Positions 41,730-48,855 of a stretch of 64,000 nt of DNA are shown here, piece after piece; within the stretch, counting starts at the first letter, position 1; each line of letters opens with the position of its first letter. The DNA lies in contig NZ_FQVN01000002.1 of the NCBI RefSeq assembly GCF_900129375.1, positions 62,001 to 126,000 on the forward strand, in the 5' to 3' direction. The position numbers and the translations under genes are program-made. This DNA is from Streptoalloteichus hindustanus (GTDB lineage Bacteria; Actinomycetota; Actinomycetes; Mycobacteriales; Pseudonocardiaceae). Under the pieces are notes generated by a model. The model saw only the letters and a program-made list of their open reading frames with translations. It did not search any database and was not told the DNA's origin.

Positions 41730-41769
41730 CCGAAGCCGGGCCGAAGCGGACCCGAAGCCCGCCCGAAGC
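41730..41769. promoter_or_regulatory. SARP-type binding site: four 11-bp-spaced heptamers
   Basis: CCGAAGC occurs at 41730, 41741, 41752 and 41763, exactly 11 bp apart and identical in all seven bases. OmpR-like SARP regulators bind such direct repeats on one helix face. The site lies upstream of both the BTAD gene and the reductase operon. Confidence 0.75.
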
Positions 41770-41838
41770 GCTGGTCAGCAGGGTGGAACCCGATGAGCGA
41801 CACCGGCGAGAAGGCCGGGCGAGTGTGAGGAGAGTCCG

Positions 41839-42717
41839 ATTTCCACGCAGCACAACTCCAGGGTGACCGTCCTCGGCCTCGGCGCGATGGGGACCGCGTT
41901 GGTCGAGGCCTTCCTCGCCGGTGGGCACGCGACGACGGTGTGGAACCGCACCCCCGGCAAGGCCGACGGCGTGGTCGCCAGGGGCGCGGTCGTGGCGGAG
42001 ACCGTCGCCGAGGCGGTCGCCGCGAGCCCGCTGGTCGTCGTCTGCCTGTGGGACGACGCCGTCGTGCGGGACGTGCTCCACCCCGTCGCCGACGCGCTGG
42101 CCGGCCGGGTCGTGGTCAACCTGACCAACGGCACCCCGGCACAGGCCAGGGAGATGGCGGCCTGGGCGGCCGAGCACGGCGTCGAGTACGTCGACGGCGG
42201 GATCATGGCGATTCCGCCGGGCATCGGCACCGAGCACGCCTTCGTGCTCTACAGCGGGGCCGAGGCCGCGTTCGAGGCGCACCGCGAGGTGCTGGAGCGG
42301 CTGGGCGCCGCGAAGTACCTCGGCGCGGACGCCGGGCTGGCGGCGCTGTTCGACCTCGCCCTGCTCAGCGGCATGTACGGCACGTTCGCCGGCCTGTGGC
42401 ACTCCCTGGCGATGGTGCGCACGGAGAACGTGTCGGCGGCCGAGTTCGTGCCGATGCTCGGGCCGTGGATGCAGGCCATGATCGGCGGCAACCTGGACCG
42501 GCTCGCCCACCAGCTCGACACCGGCGACTACGGCCACGAGGTCGTGTCCAACCTGGCGATGCAGGCGGCCGCCTTCCCCAACATCGTCCAGGCCAGCCTG
42601 GACCAGGGCATCCGGCCCGACCTGATGGCTCCCATCCAGCGGCTGATGGACCAGGCCGTCGCCGCCGGCCACGGGGCCGAGGACGTCGCCGTCGTCGTCG
42701 ACCTCCTCAAGAACTGA
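41839..42717 (+). CDS. Imine reductase-like/6PGDH-type NAD(P) oxidoreductase, apparent ATT start
   Basis: 292 residues if read from ATT. The Rossmann motif is [18 protein letters not shown], and NRTPGKAD follows strand 2. The C-terminal helical domain has [17 protein letters not shown]. It belongs to the 3-hydroxyisobutyrate-dehydrogenase/imine-reductase-like group. AGGAGAG sits five bases before an ATT (41839), whose frame gives [14 protein letters not shown], a typical N-terminus. The first standard start, GTG 41863, has no ribosome site. An SDR gene follows in the same operon. Confidence 0.85.
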   Translation: MSTQHNSRVTVLGLGAMGTALVEAFLAGGHATTVWNRTPGKADGVVARGAVVAETVAEAVAASPLVVVCLWDDAVVRDVLHPVADALAGRVVVNLTNGTPAQAREMAAWAAEHGVEYVDGGIMAIPPGIGTEHAFVLYSGAEAAFEAHREVLERLGAAKYLGADAGLAALFDLALLSGMYGTFAGLWHSLAMVRTENVSAAEFVPMLGPWMQAMIGGNLDRLAHQLDTGDYGHEVVSNLAMQAAAFPNIVQASLDQGIRPDLMAPIQRLMDQAVAAGHGAEDVAVVVDLLKN

Positions 42718-42736
42718 TCTCGGCAGGGGGATTCTC

Positions 42737-43486
42737 ATGGGCAGGTACGAGGGGAAGAGGGCCGTCGTCACGGGCGGCACCCACGGGATGGGCCTGGCGA
42801 TGGTCAGGGCGCTGCTCGACGGCGGCGCCGAGGTGCTGCTGACCGGCCGCGACGAGCGGAACACCGAGGCGGCCAGGACCGAGCTGGGCTCCCGGGTCCG
42901 GGTGGTGCGCTCCGACGCGGCGAGCATGGCCGACGTCGACGCGCTCGGCCGACTGGTCGAGGAGGAGTTCGGCGCGGTCGACGCGCTGTTCGTCAACCAC
43001 GGGTACGCGAAGCTGGAGCCGTTGGCCCAGGTCACCGAGGCCACGTACGACCGGCAGTTCACCGTCAACACCAAGGGCGCGTTCTTCACGGTCCAGCGGT
43101 TGGCCCCGCTGGTCAGGGACGGCGGTTCGATCGTGTTCACCAGCTCGGCCTCGGACTCGGGCGGCTTCCCCGACATGATCGTCTACTCGGCGACGAAGGC
43201 CGCGCTGTGGTCCTTCGCCCAGAGCCTGGCCGCCGGGCTGCTGCCCCGGCGGATCCGGGTCAACGCCGTCGCGCCCGGGTTCATCGACACCCCGTCGATG
43301 GGCATCGACGCGCCGGGGGAGGGGAAGGAGGAGCTGCGCCGGCTGGGCGACGAGATCACGCCGATGCGCCGGCACGGCTCCATGGAGGAGGTCGCGGCGG
43401 CCGCGATGTTCCTGGCCTTCGACGCGACCTTCACCACCGCCGTCAAGCTGCCGGTGGACGGGGGACTGGCGCAGCGCATCTCGTAG
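42737..43486 (+). CDS. Short-chain dehydrogenase/reductase
   Basis: 249 residues. The cofactor motif is [18 protein letters not shown] is in place of NNAG, the catalytic serine is in FTSSASDSG, and the active-site pair is in VYSATKAAL (Tyr-x-x-x-Lys). [10 protein letters not shown] is the usual C-terminal loop. It follows the reductase gene by 19 bp, so the two redox enzymes are probably co-expressed, possibly under the BTAD regulator. Confidence 0.92.
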   Translation: MGRYEGKRAVVTGGTHGMGLAMVRALLDGGAEVLLTGRDERNTEAARTELGSRVRVVRSDAASMADVDALGRLVEEEFGAVDALFVNHGYAKLEPLAQVTEATYDRQFTVNTKGAFFTVQRLAPLVRDGGSIVFTSSASDSGGFPDMIVYSATKAALWSFAQSLAAGLLPRRIRVNAVAPGFIDTPSMGIDAPGEGKEELRRLGDEITPMRRHGSMEEVAAAAMFLAFDATFTTAVKLPVDGGLAQRIS

Positions 43487-43556
43487 TCGCCGCTCCGCGG
43501 CGCATCGTCCTCAGTGGACGGTCTTGTCCTCAACGGACTCGTCCTCAACGGACAGA

Positions 43557-43601
43557 AGCCGGGCGTCATCCTCGTCGGGATGGCGCCCGGCTCTTTTTCT
43601 T
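43557..43601 (+). terminator. Rho-independent terminator
   Basis: AGCCGGGCG pairs with CGCCCGGCT, followed by CTTTTTCTT. The U-tract makes it the clearest intrinsic terminator of the window, closing the reductase-SDR operon. Confidence 0.85.
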
Positions 43602-43637
43602 CCTCCGAGCCGGGTTTGGCGACTGAGGGCGCTGGTG

Positions 43638-44423
43638 TCAGCCGCGGTCGTCGCCGGTGGAGCGGCCGCGACGCGCGCCGACGAGCGTGTCGATGCCGTC
43701 GAGCACTCGGTCGAGGCCGAACGCGAAGTCGGCGTCCAGGTCGTCCGGCTCGTCGGTGACGCCGGACTGGATGAGCTTGCTGACCTCGGGAAAGCGTTGT
43801 GGGTCAACCAGTTTCGCCAGAACCTGTCCGTACGGCGGCCGGCCCTTCCGCGCGCCGGCGCCCGACGTCCCCCCGGCATCGGTCATCACGGTCTCCTGCG
43901 CGGCCGCGTTGCGTACGAAACCGCTGAGCAGCACGATCACCGAGAGCTTCTCGCTCTCGGTGAGCCCGGTTCCGCGCAGGGAGCGCAGGCCGTGCTCCAG
44001 CCACGCGATCTGGTTCGGGGTGATCGGCGGCCCGGTGACCGGAACCCGCAGCACCCAGGGGTGGCGCCGCAGTACGGCGAGGTGCTCCCAGGTCCACCGG
44101 GACAGCGCCGAGCGCCAGCCCTCGTCCGGCGCCGGGTCCTCCGGCGGGGTCGCGAACACGGCGTCGATCATGAGGTCGAGCAGCTCGTCCTTGGCCGCGA
44201 CGTAGCGGTAGAGCGACATCGTGGACGCGCCGAGGTCCGTGGCGACCCGCGTCATGGAGACCGCCGCGAGGCCGTCGGCGTCGGCGACGCGCACGGCGGC
44301 CCCGACGATCCGACCCAGGCTCAGGCCGGGCCGCGGCCCCTTGCCCGGCCGCTCCCGCACGCCCCACGCCGCCTCGATGCTCGCCGGCACACCGGTGCCG
44401 CCCTCGTCCGCTTCCTCGCCCAT
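43638..44423 (-). CDS. TetR-family regulator of FAD-monooxygenase
   Basis: 261 residues. The HTH region is LAAVSMTRVATDLGASTMSLYRYVAAKDELLD, and the C-terminus is of the TetR_C type found with antibiotic-tolerance operons. The frame stays open far upstream, but the family begins near MGEEADEGG. It is divergent from an FAD monooxygenase, with tandem TACGC-N6-GCGTA operators between them. Confidence 0.9.
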   Translation of the reverse strand: MGEEADEGGTGVPASIEAAWGVRERPGKGPRPGLSLGRIVGAAVRVADADGLAAVSMTRVATDLGASTMSLYRYVAAKDELLDLMIDAVFATPPEDPAPDEGWRSALSRWTWEHLAVLRRHPWVLRVPVTGPPITPNQIAWLEHGLRSLRGTGLTESEKLSVIVLLSGFVRNAAAQETVMTDAGGTSGAGARKGRPPYGQVLAKLVDPQRFPEVSKLIQSGVTDEPDDLDADFAFGLDRVLDGIDTLVGARRGRSTGDDRG

Positions 44424-44471
44424 CGCCGTCGCTTTCCCCGATGTTGACGTTCCCCGCCCGTCTGTGTATAG

Positions 44472-44510
44472 CATACGCAGCATCGCGTATGAGATACGCA
44501 GTAGAGCGTA
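44472..44510. promoter_or_regulatory. Tandem TetR operators TACGC-N6-GCGTA
   Basis: CATACGC-N6-GCGTATG (44472-44491) and TACGC-N6-GCGTA (44495-44510) have centres 21 bp apart, two helical turns. A third half-site TACGC is at 44516. Confidence 0.8.
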
Positions 44511-44567
44511 CTGGCTACGCAGTCGGCGGGTCTGGCCGTCGACCACGCCCACTGAGGGGGAGTTCCG

Positions 44568-45815
44568 GTGGAACACAAGAACGTTCTCGTCTCCGGCGCG
44601 AGCATCGCCGGGCCCGCGCTGGCGTACTGGTTGCGCCGACACGGCTTCACGGTCACGGTGGTGGAGCGGTCGCCGGCCCTCCGTGAGGGCGGCTACAAGG
44701 TCGACGTCCGGGGCGTCGCCGTCGACGTGGTCGAGCGGATGGGGCTCCTGGCGGAGGTCCGCCGGCAGGCCACCGACATGCGCGGGGGCACGATGCTCAA
44801 CGCGGCGGGCAGGGTCGTCGCGACCCTGGGCGCCGACGTGATCGGCTTCCGGGACCCCGGCGAGCTGGAGATCCTGCGGGGCGACCTGGCCCGCGTCCTG
44901 TTCGAGGCGACCGGGACCGACGTCGAGTACCTGTTCGACACCTCCATCACGGAGATCGAGCAGCGCGCCGACGGCGTGCGGGTGCGCTTCACGCGCGGCG
45001 AGCCGCGAACCTTCGACCTGGTCGTCGGGGCCGACGGCCTGCACTCCTGCACGCGGGGGCTGGCCTTCGGCGCGGAGGAGTCGTTCCGCCACGACCTCGG
45101 CATCAGCGTCGCGATCTTCAGCGTGCCGAACCACCTCAACCTGGACCGGTGGGAGATGATCTGCTCCGCCCCGGGGCGGCTGGCGAACGTGTACAGCGTC
45201 CGGCGGGACGAGAACGCCAAGGCGCAGTTCTTCTTCCGCACGCCGGAGACGGGCTACGACCGGCGGAACGTCCGACAGCAGCGGGAGATCCTGACGGAGG
45301 CGTTCGCCGGACAGGGTTGGGAGATCCCGCGCCTGCTCTCCGCCCTGCCGACCGCGCCCGACTTCTACTTCGACTCGCTGAGCCAGATCCGGATGCCCCG
45401 GTGGTCCTCGGGTCGGGTGGCGCTGCTCGGGGACGCGGCCTACTGCCCCTCGCCGGCGTCCGGGCAGGGCACGAGCACGGCGCTGGTGGGGGCCTACGTG
45501 CTGGCGGGAGAGCTGGCGTCGGCAGGGGGAGACCACCGGGTGGCGTTCGCGCGGTACGAGGAGGCGATGCGGGGGTACGTCGAGCTGAACCAGAAGCTCG
45601 GGCAGGAGGCCGCGCGCCAGATGGTGCCCGCGACCCGGTGGCAGGCGTGGCTGCGGGGCGTGTCGATGCGGATGATGCCCTACCTGCCGGGGAAGGACAG
45701 GATCATGGAGAAGGTGATGAAGTCCATGCGGGAGGCGGCGAACGGCATCACACTGCGGGACTACTCGACCGCCGCGTCGATCCCGTCACGGATTGATCCT
45801 TCATCTGTCCAATGA
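44568..45815 (+). CDS. FAD-dependent monooxygenase (TetX-like class)
   Basis: 415 residues from a GTG with GGGGGAG upstream. The FAD motif is VSGASIAGPALAYWLRR (GxGxxG), the middle motif is VGADGLHSCTRGLAF (DG), and the pyrophosphate motif is GDAAYCPSPASGQGTSTA. This class A monooxygenase family includes tetracycline-inactivating and polyketide hydroxylases. With the divergent TetR it forms an inducible detoxification or tailoring module. Confidence 0.9.
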   Translation: MEHKNVLVSGASIAGPALAYWLRRHGFTVTVVERSPALREGGYKVDVRGVAVDVVERMGLLAEVRRQATDMRGGTMLNAAGRVVATLGADVIGFRDPGELEILRGDLARVLFEATGTDVEYLFDTSITEIEQRADGVRVRFTRGEPRTFDLVVGADGLHSCTRGLAFGAEESFRHDLGISVAIFSVPNHLNLDRWEMICSAPGRLANVYSVRRDENAKAQFFFRTPETGYDRRNVRQQREILTEAFAGQGWEIPRLLSALPTAPDFYFDSLSQIRMPRWSSGRVALLGDAAYCPSPASGQGTSTALVGAYVLAGELASAGGDHRVAFARYEEAMRGYVELNQKLGQEAARQMVPATRWQAWLRGVSMRMMPYLPGKDRIMEKVMKSMREAANGITLRDYSTAASIPSRIDPSSVQ

Positions 45816-45911
45816 GGACTTTGCTGGCCCGGCGCCGGCAGGCCTGGCCAGTGGTCCTCAGTGGAAAGATCTTCCCCGTCGCTTGCCGGAACGCCTTGCG
45901 GGGCAAGGGGA

Positions 45912-45946
45912 CAGGCCCGTGGTCGGAGTGCCGGACCGCGGGCCTG
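45912..45946. terminator. Hairpin between convergent genes
   Basis: CAGGCCCG pairs with CGGGCCTG (8 bp, 19-nt loop), between the monooxygenase and Clp-N genes. Confidence 0.5.
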
Positions 45947-45960
45947 CCTCGATGGTTGTC

Positions 45961-46665
45961 TCATGCGAGGAGCCGGCGCACCTCCGCCTCGACCTGGTCC
46001 CTGGTCGCGCCCAGCCTGTGCAGCGCGGCCACGGCGTCGCCCTCACCGAGGGCCAGGACGCCCAACAACACGTGCTCGGCGCCGATCCGGGAGTGGCCGA
46101 GCCGCAACGCCTCGCGGGAGGTCAGCTCCAGCGCCTTCTTGCTCTCGCCGGTGAACGGGATCGGCAGGGGATGGGTCCCGGTCGACGGCCCGAAGCCTCC
46201 GGCGATCTCCTCGCGCACGGCGTCGAGCGACCCGCAGAGCGCGTGGAGTGCCTCGGCTGCCACCGAATCCGGCTCGTGCAGCAGGCCCAGCACGACGTGC
46301 TCCGGCGCGATGTGGTCGTGTCCGGCCTGGTGCGCCTCCTCCTGCGCCCGCACGAGGGCGGACCGCGCCGAGGTGTCGTACCGGGCGAAGGTGGCGAGGC
46401 CGGACTCCTCGGGGGTGGTGGGTCCCCTGGGCACGAACCGCTTCTGGGCCGCCTGCTTGCTGACGCCCATGCTGTGGCCGATCTCGGTCCACGACGCGCC
46501 GGCGTGCCGCGCGCGGTCCACGAAGTGGCCGATCAGGTGGTCGGCGAGTTCGCCGAGGTGGTCGCCGAGCAGGACGGCGTCGCTCAGCTGGTGCAGCGGG
46601 TCGCCGTCGGGGTGCCGCTGCCGGATGGCGTTGATGAGGTCGTCCAGACGAGGTGCTTCAGCCAT
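45961..46665 (-). CDS. HTH-Clp N-domain autoregulatory-type protein
   Basis: 234 residues. An N-terminal helical part contains a likely HTH (ASWTEIGHSMGVSKQAAQKRF), followed by two Clp N repeats (ARYDTSARSALVRAQEEAHQAG with HDHIAPEHVVLGLL; LTSREALRLGHSRIGAEHVLLGVL). There is no AAA ATPase, so it cannot unfold proteins itself. Family members sit in actinomycete genomes as stand-alone regulators. Two perfect CGTCAACC-N3-GGTTGACG palindromes begin 2 bp upstream of its start codon, and no ribosome binding site is seen. Confidence 0.85.
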   Translation of the reverse strand: MAEAPRLDDLINAIRQRHPDGDPLHQLSDAVLLGDHLGELADHLIGHFVDRARHAGASWTEIGHSMGVSKQAAQKRFVPRGPTTPEESGLATFARYDTSARSALVRAQEEAHQAGHDHIAPEHVVLGLLHEPDSVAAEALHALCGSLDAVREEIAGGFGPSTGTHPLPIPFTGESKKALELTSREALRLGHSRIGAEHVLLGVLALGEGDAVAALHRLGATRDQVEAEVRRLLA

Positions 46666-46666
46666 G

Positions 46667-46713
46667 CGTCAACCGTAGGTTGACGATTGGTGTCCGTCAA
46701 CCTTGGGTTGACG
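46667..46713. promoter_or_regulatory. Two CGTCAACC-N3-GGTTGACG operators
   Basis: Perfect palindromes at 46667-46685 and 46695-46713, with centres 28 bp apart, directly upstream of the Clp-N gene start. Probably bound by its own HTH protein. Confidence 0.75.
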
Positions 46714-46791
46714 CGCGTGGGGAGATCACCCGATGGGGCCAGGCGTGCGCGGTCCGTGTGCTCGGACAGGAATTGTTGAACTGGGCCGTTC

Positions 46792-46810
46792 TTTGGTTAG
46801 GCTGCCCTAA
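46792..46810 (+). promoter_or_regulatory. Iron box (DtxR/IdeR type)
   Basis: TTTGGTTAGGCTGCCCTAA differs from the DtxR/IdeR 19-bp consensus TTAGGTTAGGCTAACCTAA at three positions. It lies 43 bp before the siderophore-binding gene, a place suited for iron repression. Confidence 0.8.
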
Positions 46811-46852
46811 TCGAGGGGTCGTTACTCCGAACAGATGAAGGAAGGCACCACG

Positions 46853-47905
46853 ATGTCGCAGCCCCGAGCTACCCAGCTCTCCCGCCGTGGCCTGCTCGCC
46901 GCGTTCGGCGCCGTCGGCCTCGGCGCCCTGGTCGTCGGGTGCGGGTCCGGCGGCGGCTCGGGCTCCGGCTCCGGCTCGGGGTCGGGGTCGGGGTCGGGCT
47001 CGCCCCAGGACGCGGCCTGGTCGTTCACCGACGACCGGAACGAGCGGGCGACCAGCCCGCGCCGCCCCCGGCGGATCACCGCCTACGTCGGGTCGGCCGC
47101 CGCGCTGTGGGACTTCGGGCTCCGCGACGAGATCGTCGGCGTGTTCGGGCCCACCAAGCGCAAGGACGGCAGCCCCGACGTCCAGGCCGGCGACCTCGAC
47201 GTCAACAAGGTGACCATCATCGGCAACGAGTGGGGCTCCTTCGACATCGAGAAGTACGCGGGCCTGCGCCCCGAGCTGCTGGTCACCAACATGTTCCAGC
47301 CGAACACGCTCTGGTTCGTGCCCGACGAGGGCAAGGACAAGATCCTCGGGTTCGCCCCCGCGGTGGCCATCAGCAGTGCCAAGGTCTCGCTGCTCTCCGC
47401 CATCCAGCGCTACTCCGAACTGGCCCAGTCCCTCGGGGCCGACCTCACGGCGAAGCCGGTCACCGACGCGAAGGCGCGGTTCGAGCGGGCGGCGGAGACG
47501 CTGCGCAAGGCGGCCAAGGACAACGGCGGGCTGAAGGTGATCGCCGCCTCGGGCAGCCCCGAGCTGTTCTACGTGTCGGACCCGAACGTCTACCCCGACC
47601 TGAGCTACTTCCGCGAGCTGGGCGTGGACATCGTCGTTCCCAACAAGGTCGAGGGTGGTTTCTTCGAGTACCTGAGCTGGGAGAACGCCACCAAGTACCC
47701 GGCCGACATCATCATGCTCGACAACCGCACCGCCGCCCTGCAGCCGAACGACCTGGCCTCCCGTCCCGCGTGGGCGAACCTCCCCGCCGTGCGCGCCGGC
47801 CAGGTCATCCCGTGGCAGAGCGAACCGCGCTTCTCCTACGCGGGAGCGGCTCCGCTCGTCGAGGCGCTCGCCAAGGCCGTGCAGAGCGCCAAGAAGGTCA
47901 GCTGA
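46853..47905 (+). CDS. Iron-siderophore ABC transporter substrate-binding lipoprotein
   Basis: 350 residues from ATG 46853, with AAGGAAGG upstream. The signal has a twin-arginine motif (SRRGLLAAFGA) and the lipobox LVVGC, suggesting Tat export and lipidation. A Gly-Ser linker of simple repeats follows, then the FepB/FecB-type fold (RRITAYVGSAAALWDFGL, KVIAASGSPELFYVSDPN). The iron box upstream fits an iron-uptake role. No permease or ATPase gene is adjacent, so it must use a transporter from elsewhere. Confidence 0.88.
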   Translation: MSQPRATQLSRRGLLAAFGAVGLGALVVGCGSGGGSGSGSGSGSGSGSGSPQDAAWSFTDDRNERATSPRRPRRITAYVGSAAALWDFGLRDEIVGVFGPTKRKDGSPDVQAGDLDVNKVTIIGNEWGSFDIEKYAGLRPELLVTNMFQPNTLWFVPDEGKDKILGFAPAVAISSAKVSLLSAIQRYSELAQSLGADLTAKPVTDAKARFERAAETLRKAAKDNGGLKVIAASGSPELFYVSDPNVYPDLSYFRELGVDIVVPNKVEGGFFEYLSWENATKYPADIIMLDNRTAALQPNDLASRPAWANLPAVRAGQVIPWQSEPRFSYAGAAPLVEALAKAVQSAKKVS

Positions 47906-47961
47906 CGCCGACGACGCGCGCCGGGGGTAACGGTCCGTCGGGGGCGGACCATATCCCGGGT

Positions 47962-48204
47962 GTGACTGCGACGTCGCACTGGCACGTGCTGCTGCTCAAC
48001 GACGACATCAACACGACCACCACGGTCGCGTACCTGCTGCATCGGCTCTGCGCGTTGTCCGTTCCGGGCGCGGTGGGGCTGACGCGGCAGGTGCACGAGC
48101 GCGGTTCCGGGATGGTCGGCTGTTTCCGCGGCCGGGAGGAGGCCGAGGCGTTCGCCGCCCGGCTCCAGCTCCACGGGCTGCACGGCGTGGTGCGGAGCGT
48201 CTGA
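47962..48204 (+). CDS. clpS: ClpS-like N-degron adaptor
   Basis: 80 residues from a GTG. WHVLLLNDDINTTTTV holds the NDD substrate-binding motif, and LTRQVHERGSGMVGCF is the family core with the ligand-site histidine. ClpS delivers N-degron substrates to ClpA/ClpC. The N-terminal arm is short. It overlaps DUF2017 by one base (TGATG), the usual actinobacterial gene order. Confidence 0.88.
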   Translation: MTATSHWHVLLLNDDINTTTTVAYLLHRLCALSVPGAVGLTRQVHERGSGMVGCFRGREEAEAFAARLQLHGLHGVVRSV

Positions 48205-48728
48205 TGGGACCGGAGGTCCACTACGCCCAGGACGTCGACTACCTGGAGGCGGTGGCCGCGCCGGACGGCGTCGTGGTGCGGATGTCCGAGAACGTGGCCG
48301 TGGTCGTGGAGCACATCCTGGAGCGGTTGACCAGGTTCCTGGCCGACGGCGAAGCGCCAGGGCCTCGGCGCTGGTTCGGCCTGCGCCGCGCACCGTCCAC
48401 TGAGGACCTGTTGGACCGGATGTTCCCGGACGCCTACCAGGACTCCGCGTCGACCGCCGCGTTCCGGGCGCGGCACCGGTCGGCGATGCGCGCCGAGGCG
48501 CTGGCGGCGGCCCAACGCGTCCGGCAGCGCTGGGCGGGCCAGCCGCTGATGTACCTGGAGCGTCAGGATGTCGACGACTGGTTCGTGGTCGCCGGGCTGG
48601 CGCGCTTCCTGTTCGGCGGACGGCGGAGGAGCCGCGACGTCATGGAGGTGGTGTGGCTGAACTTCCTGATGGACCGCCTGGTGGCGGCGTCGCACCCGTC
48701 GTTGTCCGCCCTCGCCCAGCTTTCCTGA
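48204..48728 (+). CDS. DUF2017 protein
   Basis: 174 residues of the actinobacterial DUF2017 family, normally encoded after clpS. Helical; markers are VDYLEAVAAPDGVVVRMSEN, PLMYLERQDVDDWFVVAGLARFL and VVWLNFLMDRLVAA. The role is unknown but probably linked with ClpS or Clp proteolysis. It ends before a strong hairpin. Confidence 0.85.
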   Translation: MGPEVHYAQDVDYLEAVAAPDGVVVRMSENVAVVVEHILERLTRFLADGEAPGPRRWFGLRRAPSTEDLLDRMFPDAYQDSASTAAFRARHRSAMRAEALAAAQRVRQRWAGQPLMYLERQDVDDWFVVAGLARFLFGGRRRSRDVMEVVWLNFLMDRLVAASHPSLSALAQLS

Positions 48729-48747
48729 GCCGCCGACCCGCGAACGG

Positions 48748-48774
48748 CTCTCGCCGACCACCGGCCGGCGAGAG
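48748..48774. terminator. Hairpin after DUF2017
   Basis: CTCTCGCCG pairs with CGGCGAGAG (9 bp, 9-nt loop), between the convergent DUF2017 and M20 genes. Confidence 0.65.
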
Positions 48775-48855
48775 TCCGTCACCGCGACCGGGCCGTGGCG
48801 GTTCCGCCGTTTCCTCGGCCCTGCTCGGGAAGCCACACAGGTCCTGCCTGGGGCG

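Noticed and set aside
43638-45536. Single long minus-strand protein joining TetR to an upstream extension
   Set aside because: The extension is antisense to the FAD monooxygenase; the TetR family start lies at 44423.
38403-45815. A natural-product biosynthetic cluster around the BTAD regulator
   Set aside because: Only two redox enzymes and one monooxygenase are present; there is no PKS, NRPS or terpene synthase.
46960-47010. Simple repeat in the siderophore-binding gene as a phase-variation tract
   Set aside because: It encodes a Gly-Ser linker with a 6-bp period, so unit gains or losses would keep the frame.
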